Positions 5,899-9,123 of a stretch of 9,123 bases of DNA are shown here, in pieces. The stretch is from Bacillota bacterium (GTDB lineage Bacteria > Bacillota_C > Negativicutes > Sporomusales > Sporomusaceae), in the NCBI GenBank assembly GCA_023441125.1, contig JAEZQV010000151.1:1-9123 (forward strand), read 5' to 3'. A program made the translations under genes and the position numbers. Numbering within the stretch: the stretch's first letter is position 1; each line of letters begins with the position of its first letter. The notes under the pieces are model-generated. The model made no database searches. It saw only the letters and a program-made list of their open reading frames with translations, and had not been told where the DNA came from.

Positions 5899-6654
5899 CT
5901 ATATTTTAGACATAACTGTGACTATCGCTGCCAGCTGCTGCTGTGAGTCGTCTGAAAGTCCCTGATCGGTGATTAACAAGTCGATATCCTCAAGTCCGCA
6001 TATCCGGCATAAGCTGCGCTGGCCCAGCTTGGAATGATCGGCAACCAGAATTTTTTCTTTGCCGGCCTGGAGCATATTGCGCTTGGTTTCGGCCTCCGTC
6101 AGATTCGGCGTGGTTATGCCAAACTCAACATCGATACCGTTGGCTGCCAGAAACACCTTGTCAAAATACATCTTCCGCAAAACGTCATTGGTTAGATAGC
6201 CTACCAGCGAACGCGTATTTTTCCGCAAAGTCCCGCCCAGCAATATGGTTTCAACACTGTCATCTTCGCTAAAAACCTGGGCAATGTCCATACTATTGGT
6301 CGCTACGGTAATTTTCTTAGTGCGCAGCAGCCGGGCAATTTCCAGGGTCGTTGTGCCGGAATCGAGCAGTACTGTCTCGCCATGATTGACCAATGCCGCC
6401 GCCTGGGTAGCGATTTGCTGCTTTTCCGCCAGCAAACGCACTTCCTTTTCCTGAAAGCTCATTTCAAAACCGGTCTGAACCGAAATGGCTCCCCCGTGTG
6501 TCCTTTGGATGAGCCCGTTATCCTCCAGTTCCTGCAAATCCCGGCGCACTGTAGATTCTGAGACTCCGAAGCGCTGGCTTAAACTGGTTACCGTTACCGG
6601 ACTGCCTCGTTTAACAAGCTGCAATATCTCTGTCTTTCTTTCCTCAGCAAACAT
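5899..6654 (-). CDS. DeoR-family transcriptional regulator (FruR/GlpR-like)
   Basis: A 251-residue DeoR-family repressor. The N-terminal winged helix-turn-helix spans about residues 6-57 and includes VTSLSQRFGVSESTVRRDLQ, the classic DeoR signature, followed by GLIQRTHGGA. The C-terminal sugar-phosphate sensor domain has LLDSGTTTLEIARLL (96-110) and ILVADHSKLGQ near 200, both family hallmarks. Such regulators sense phosphorylated sugars; in Gram-positive FruR proteins of this family the effector is fructose-1-phosphate, which would fit the kinase encoded next. It lies inside the operon it probably controls, so it would be autoregulated. Likely operators are the 10-bp repeats at 8752-8781 and 8710-8729. 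The ATG at 6654 has GGAGG five bases upstream. It is an unusual choice for a mannitol operon, where MtlR is the usual Firmicutes regulator. Confidence 0.93.
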   Translation of the reverse strand: MFAEERKTEILQLVKRGSPVTVTSLSQRFGVSESTVRRDLQELEDNGLIQRTHGGAISVQTGFEMSFQEKEVRLLAEKQQIATQAAALVNHGETVLLDSGTTTLEIARLLRTKKITVATNSMDIAQVFSEDDSVETILLGGTLRKNTRSLVGYLTNDVLRKMYFDKVFLAANGIDVEFGITTPNLTEAETKRNMLQAGKEKILVADHSKLGQRSLCRICGLEDIDLLITDQGLSDDSQQQLAAIVTVMSKI

Positions 6655-6703
6655 AATTTCCTCCAGTCACACTTTGGCCATTTGTTAAAGCTTGGTCTGG
6701 CTA

Positions 6704-7135
6704 TTACTCAATATTTTCGTCAAGGTAAGCGAATAAGTCCTCTGCGCTTTGGGCGGCCATGAGCTTTTCTTTTTGCGCGGCATCCATCAGAATGGTTGCC
6801 AGCCCGCCCAGCAACGCCACATGATCTTCGTTGTTGCCGGCAATCCCGAAGGCCAAATATACCTTCTGGCCGTTAATCCATTCAATGCCCTGCGGCACTT
6901 TCAGCACAACGATGGCCGCCTTATTTACCAGATTGCGGCTCTCCTCGGTACCATGCGGAATGGCTACGCCTTCCGTAATGTACGTGCCAATATCCTCCTC
7001 GCGTTTGTGCATGGCTGCGACATACTCAGGCTGCACCGCTCCGGTGTTAACAAGCTGGTTGCCCAGAAACTCAACAACTTCCGCTTTGCTGTTAAAGTCA
7101 TCTTTAATAAATACTAACTCACGGTTAAAACGCAT
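6704..7135 (-). CDS. mtlF: Mannitol-type PTS IIA component
   Basis: A 143-residue soluble EIIA of the fructose-mannitol family that accepts phosphate from HPr and hands it to the IIB domain of MtlA. The phosphorylated histidine is His61 in EGVAIPHGT, the standard motif, and the upstream segment MHKREEDIGTYI is typical of mannitol IIA proteins. It is a free-standing IIA, the MtlA/MtlF (or CmtA/CmtB) arrangement, rather than the fused E. coli MtlA. The ATG at 7135 has AAGGAG nine bases upstream. It lies 99 bp after mtlA, with a strong hairpin in the gap, and 49 bp before the regulator gene. All parts of the domain are present, so it should be active. Confidence 0.95.
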   Translation of the reverse strand: MRFNRELVFIKDDFNSKAEVVEFLGNQLVNTGAVQPEYVAAMHKREEDIGTYITEGVAIPHGTEESRNLVNKAAIVVLKVPQGIEWINGQKVYLAFGIAGNNEDHVALLGGLATILMDAAQKEKLMAAQSAEDLFAYLDENIE

Positions 7136-7178
7136 AATTTTATTCTCCTTCAGTCTATTTCAGCGCAAGAAACTAAGC

Positions 7179-7228
7179 CGCGCCGCGAAGCAAGACTATG
7201 AACATGCACAGGCCAGATTCGCGGCGCG
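7179..7228 (-). repeat. Large stem-loop between mtlA and mtlF
   Basis: CGCGCCGCGAA (7179-7189) and TTCGCGGCGCG (7218-7228) form a perfect, very GC-rich 11-bp stem with a 28-base loop, starting 6 bp after the mtlA stop codon. On the minus-strand transcript it is followed by GCTTAGTTTCTTG, not a clear U-run, so full termination is unlikely. It may stabilise the mtlA 3' end, act as a processing site, or cause partial termination that sets the mtlA to mtlF ratio. Confidence 0.7.
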
Positions 7229-7234
7229 TTGTCT

Positions 7235-8638
7235 TCAGCATTGTTTGATTACTTCGTCATATACCGGCGAATTGATAAAATCCTGCACACCATAAACCCG
7301 GGTTCCCGGAGCGACTATTTTCTTTGCGCTTTCCACCAGTCCCATGGCCGTGAGTACAATATCCGCATCCCGGGGAATTTGATTTACCGGGCTATGGACA
7401 ACTTCAATGTCTTTTTTGCCGGCCTGGGCGAGTTTTTTCTTAAGCACGGAAACCGCCATAACCGATGATCCCATGCCGGCTTCGCAGGCAAATACAATCT
7501 TTTTCACGACAAGGCTTTCTTTGGTTGCCAGCACTTGGCTGCTGACGGCCTGTTCCTCCACTTTAGCCGGCTTCATGGCTTTGACCACTTGCTGGGCTTT
7601 GGCAAAATCCTCGCCGCCGGTGTCGTCGACATTGCTGCTATAGGCCCGCACGAACGGGCTGGATACCACAAAAGATACAACAGTGCCTACCGTAATCCCT
7701 GCCAGCACACCAAAAAGTCCGCCCTTGGGCGTCATAGCCAGTTCGGCGAAGATGCTGCCCGGGGAAGGAGTGGCTACCAGACCGGCATTAAGCAGCAGGA
7801 AGGTTAAATCTGCCGCCATGCCGCCGGCAATAACGCCGATAATGCACAACGGATTCATCAGTACATAAGGGAAATAGATCTCGTGAATGCCGCCAAAAAA
7901 GTGAATAATGATAGCTCCCGGCGCCGACTGCTTGCCCATCCCTTTGCCAAATACCCAGTAAGCCAACAGCAGTCCGAGACCGGGGCCAGGGTTGGTTTCC
8001 AACAGGAAAAAGATAGACTTGCCGAACTCTTTTACTTCCGCCACACCGATGGGCGAGAATACACCATGGTTGATGGCATTGTTCAGGAACAGCACCTTGC
8101 CTGGCTCAATCAATAATGCCAGCAGCGGCAGCAGCTTGGCTTCGGCAATAATCTTGGCAGTATTGCCTAAAAAGGTGGCAATAGCGGCAACTACCGGCCC
8201 AACAAAGCGATAGGCTAGCAGGACCAGAATCATGCCCAATATGCCGGCAGAAAAATTGTTAATCAGCATTTCAAAGCCGGTAGGGATTTTATCTTCAAGC
8301 ATTTCATCCCATTTTTTAATGACCCAGCCGCCGAATGGACCCATGATCATGGCACCCATAAACATCGGAATTGAACTGCCGGCGATTACGCCCATGGTAG
8401 CTATGGCTCCAACTACACCGCCCCGCAGGCCGTACACCAGCCGGCCGCCGGAAAAACCGATCAGAATAGGTAGCAGGTATTGAATCATCGGGCCGACAAG
8501 TTTGGCAAAATACTCGTCCGGAACCCAGCCGGTAGGTATAAAGAAAGCGGTAATAAAACCCCAACAAATGAATGCGGCAATATTCGGTATTACCATCCCG
8601 GCCAGAAAGCCACCAATTCTTTGAACTGTTTCTCTCAT
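7235..8638 (-). CDS. mtlA: Mannitol PTS permease, IICB
   Basis: A 467-residue membrane permease that imports mannitol with concomitant phosphorylation to mannitol-1-phosphate. Residues 1-335 form the IIC domain, with several hydrophobic membrane segments, NHGVFSPIG (190-198) and GGIHEIYFPYVLM (249-261); Glu253 corresponds to the substrate-site Glu of E. coli MtlA. A hydrophilic linker (about 336-376) leads to the IIB domain, where KIVFACEAGMGSS carries the phosphorylated Cys385. There is no fused IIA domain; mtlF supplies it. I chose ATG 8638 because AAGGAGG lies six bases upstream and the encoded start (MRETVQRIGGFLAGM) is the normal MtlA N-terminus. An in-frame ATG at 8707 lacks a ribosome binding site. 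It is the first operon gene, about 133 nt after the predicted transcription start. A related hexitol as substrate cannot be excluded. Confidence 0.96.
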   Translation of the reverse strand: MRETVQRIGGFLAGMVIPNIAAFICWGFITAFFIPTGWVPDEYFAKLVGPMIQYLLPILIGFSGGRLVYGLRGGVVGAIATMGVIAGSSIPMFMGAMIMGPFGGWVIKKWDEMLEDKIPTGFEMLINNFSAGILGMILVLLAYRFVGPVVAAIATFLGNTAKIIAEAKLLPLLALLIEPGKVLFLNNAINHGVFSPIGVAEVKEFGKSIFFLLETNPGPGLGLLLAYWVFGKGMGKQSAPGAIIIHFFGGIHEIYFPYVLMNPLCIIGVIAGGMAADLTFLLLNAGLVATPSPGSIFAELAMTPKGGLFGVLAGITVGTVVSFVVSSPFVRAYSSNVDDTGGEDFAKAQQVVKAMKPAKVEEQAVSSQVLATKESLVVKKIVFACEAGMGSSVMAVSVLKKKLAQAGKKDIEVVHSPVNQIPRDADIVLTAMGLVESAKKIVAPGTRVYGVQDFINSPVYDEVIKQC

Positions 8639-8709
8639 GGTCTCCCTCCTTAAGATTGATTTAGTAGAACTCTCACTTAAAGGCTGTAACCACTCACCTT
8701 CTTTCATCC

Positions 8710-8729
8710 ATTATTCATTTTCGATCATT
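8710..8729 (-). promoter_or_regulatory. Secondary repeat pair in mtlA leader (candidate DeoR site)
   Basis: On the plus strand ATTATTCATT (8710-8719) and TTCGATCATT (8720-8729) are adjacent 10-bp units that share the YCATT core of the main array at 8752-8781, about three helical turns away. The spacing suggests a second regulator contact downstream of the transcription start, possibly for looping or cooperative binding. Confidence 0.4.
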
Positions 8730-8751
8730 GCGCTGTTTGTTTTTGCGTTTT

Positions 8752-8781
8752 TATGCTCATTTGTTATCATTTGTGCTCATT
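8752..8781 (-). promoter_or_regulatory. Three tandem 10-bp repeats over the -10 and start site (candidate DeoR operator)
   Basis: On the plus strand TATGCTCATT (8752-8761), TGTTATCATT (8762-8771) and TGTGCTCATT (8772-8781) are exact 10-bp-phased direct repeats, consensus TRTKMTCATT. The array overlaps the -10 box (8779-8784) and runs to about +20, an ideal repressor position. DeoR-family proteins often use tandem short repeats one helical turn apart, and the operon's own DeoR regulator is the obvious candidate ligand. Confidence 0.65.
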
Positions 8782-8807
8782 ATAAATCCGAATATGATTG
8801 TTGTCAA
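8779..8807 (-). promoter_or_regulatory. Perfect-consensus sigma-A promoter of the PTS operon
   Basis: On the minus strand TTGACA (8807-8802) and TATAAT (8784-8779) are separated by exactly 17 bp, a complete consensus match. The start of transcription is predicted near 8772, leaving a leader of about 133 nt before mtlA. The strength of this promoter implies tight repression in the absence of inducer, consistent with the repeats that overlap it. Confidence 0.88.
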
Positions 8808-8887
8808 TACAATTTAGAAAAAACAGTCACTTTGTCTAAACATAATATTTTTCCTGGGGCTGTTTTTATCCGTTCCTGCCTGGTATA

Positions 8888-8923
8888 TAAAAAGAAACAG
8901 GAGTCCTCTGTTGAGAACTCCTG
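8888..8923 (-). terminator. Intrinsic terminator upstream of the PTS operon
   Basis: On the minus strand CAGGAGT (8923-8917) pairs with ACTCCTG (8904-8898) around a 12-base loop that can fold further, followed by TTTCTTTTTA. It would end transcription of the minus-strand gene entering from the right, about 80 bp after its stop codon, and insulates the PTS operon. Confidence 0.75.
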
Positions 8924-9001
8924 GCATCAGGCTGTAAGCAGACGTTAAACGATTACTCCTATATCCCGTCAGGGGGTTATTTATGGCTGATACGTGGCTG
9001 A

Positions 9002-9123
9002 CTAGTTTTTCCTTTGATCCCAGCTAAACTCCAGGATAACTACCAGTTCACCATCTTCCGGTTTTATATTAATATAAGAACAGTAAGACAATATTTTGCG
9101 CAAGGAGCGGAACTGTTTAGGAG
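9002..9123 (-). CDS. C-terminal end of an unrecognised protein (cut by right window edge)
   Basis: An open frame enters from the right edge and ends at a TAG at 9004-9002, giving 39 visible residues. These include FRSLRKILSYCSYINIKP and then EDGELVVILEFSWDQRKN at the C-terminus. The amphipathic pattern and codon use look like real coding sequence, and the minus-strand terminator at 8888-8923 is where one would expect it. I do not recognise the family. The fragment is short, so a chance open frame is possible. Confidence 0.5.
   Translation of the reverse strand, partial: PKQFRSLRKILSYCSYINIKPEDGELVVILEFSWDQRKN

Noticed and set aside
6831..7295. 154-aa open frame on the plus strand over mtlF and the mtlA-mtlF gap
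   Set aside because: Antisense to mtlF with its conserved His61 motif; no independent coding evidence.
8740..8753. Catabolite-responsive (cre)-like element in the mtlA leader, TAAAAACGCAAAAA on the minus strand
   Set aside because: At least two mismatches to the cre consensus, including the key TG and CA positions, in an A-rich tract; not strong enough to call.
8984..9001. Direct repeat of TGGCTGA at 8984-8990 and 8995-9001, and a 14-codon plus-strand frame starting at 8983
   Set aside because: Too short to interpret; the frame has no recognisable product and the repeat no context.
9064..9077. Perfect 14-bp palindrome TTATATTAATATAA
   Set aside because: Pure A/T palindrome inside the partial minus-strand coding frame; likely chance given composition, with no gene start nearby to regulate.
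1..9123. Search for tRNA, rRNA, CRISPR arrays, transposases, integrases, toxin-antitoxin or defence genes
   Set aside because: Nothing on either strand supports any of these; the window is dominated by a metabolic operon and ordinary housekeeping genes.

Overview
The window reads as a chromosomal segment of a low-to-mid GC Firmicutes-type bacterium. The signs are strong AGGAGG-like ribosome binding sites, consensus sigma-A promoters, AT-rich intergenic DNA, an HPr that keeps the regulatory Ser46, and a DUF2325 gene. My best guess is a Negativicutes member (Sporomusa/Pelosinus-like), but that is inference. I see no tRNA, rRNA, CRISPR array, insertion sequence or defence system.

Layout. (1) 1-656, minus strand: the first 18 codons of glutamate racemase (murI) leave the window at the left edge. 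Upstream of it is a YbgC-type acyl-CoA thioesterase with its own promoter and an unexpected intrinsic terminator in its leader. (2) 752-1387, plus strand: a 59-residue unknown protein, then a 94-residue DUF2325 protein. The latter sits behind a perfect-consensus promoter with a Fur-box-like palindrome at the start of transcription, and is followed by a hairpin terminator. (3) 1388-1618: gene-free, AT-rich, ending in a long GC hairpin that closes the operon coming from the right. (4) 1619-8638, minus strand: a seven-gene hexitol PTS operon, in transcription order mtlA (IICB), mtlF (IIA), a DeoR-family regulator, fruK-like kinase, ptsH (HPr), ptsI (enzyme I) and a YggP/SorE-like zinc dehydrogenase. 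(5) 8639-8807: the operon's leader, perfect-consensus promoter, and an array of 10-bp direct repeats that is the probable DeoR operator. (6) 8888-9123: a terminator and the C-terminal end of an unrecognised minus-strand gene.

How the operon works. It carries a complete phosphorelay: PEP to EI His197, HPr His15, MtlF His61, MtlA Cys385, then mannitol imported as mannitol-1-phosphate. No mtlD is present in the window. Instead the operon has a dehydrogenase related to L-sorbose-1-phosphate reductase (SorE) and a 1-phosphofructokinase-family kinase. SorE works on the carbon next to the phosphate-bearing carbon, and glucitol-6-phosphate differs from mannitol-1-phosphate only at the far end. The combination therefore predicts a non-classical route: mannitol-1-P to fructose-1-P to fructose-1,6-bisphosphate, bypassing fructose-6-P, with fructose-1-P as a plausible inducer for the DeoR/FruR-like regulator. 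This pathway is an inference from gene content and substrate stereochemistry and is the most interesting point in the window.
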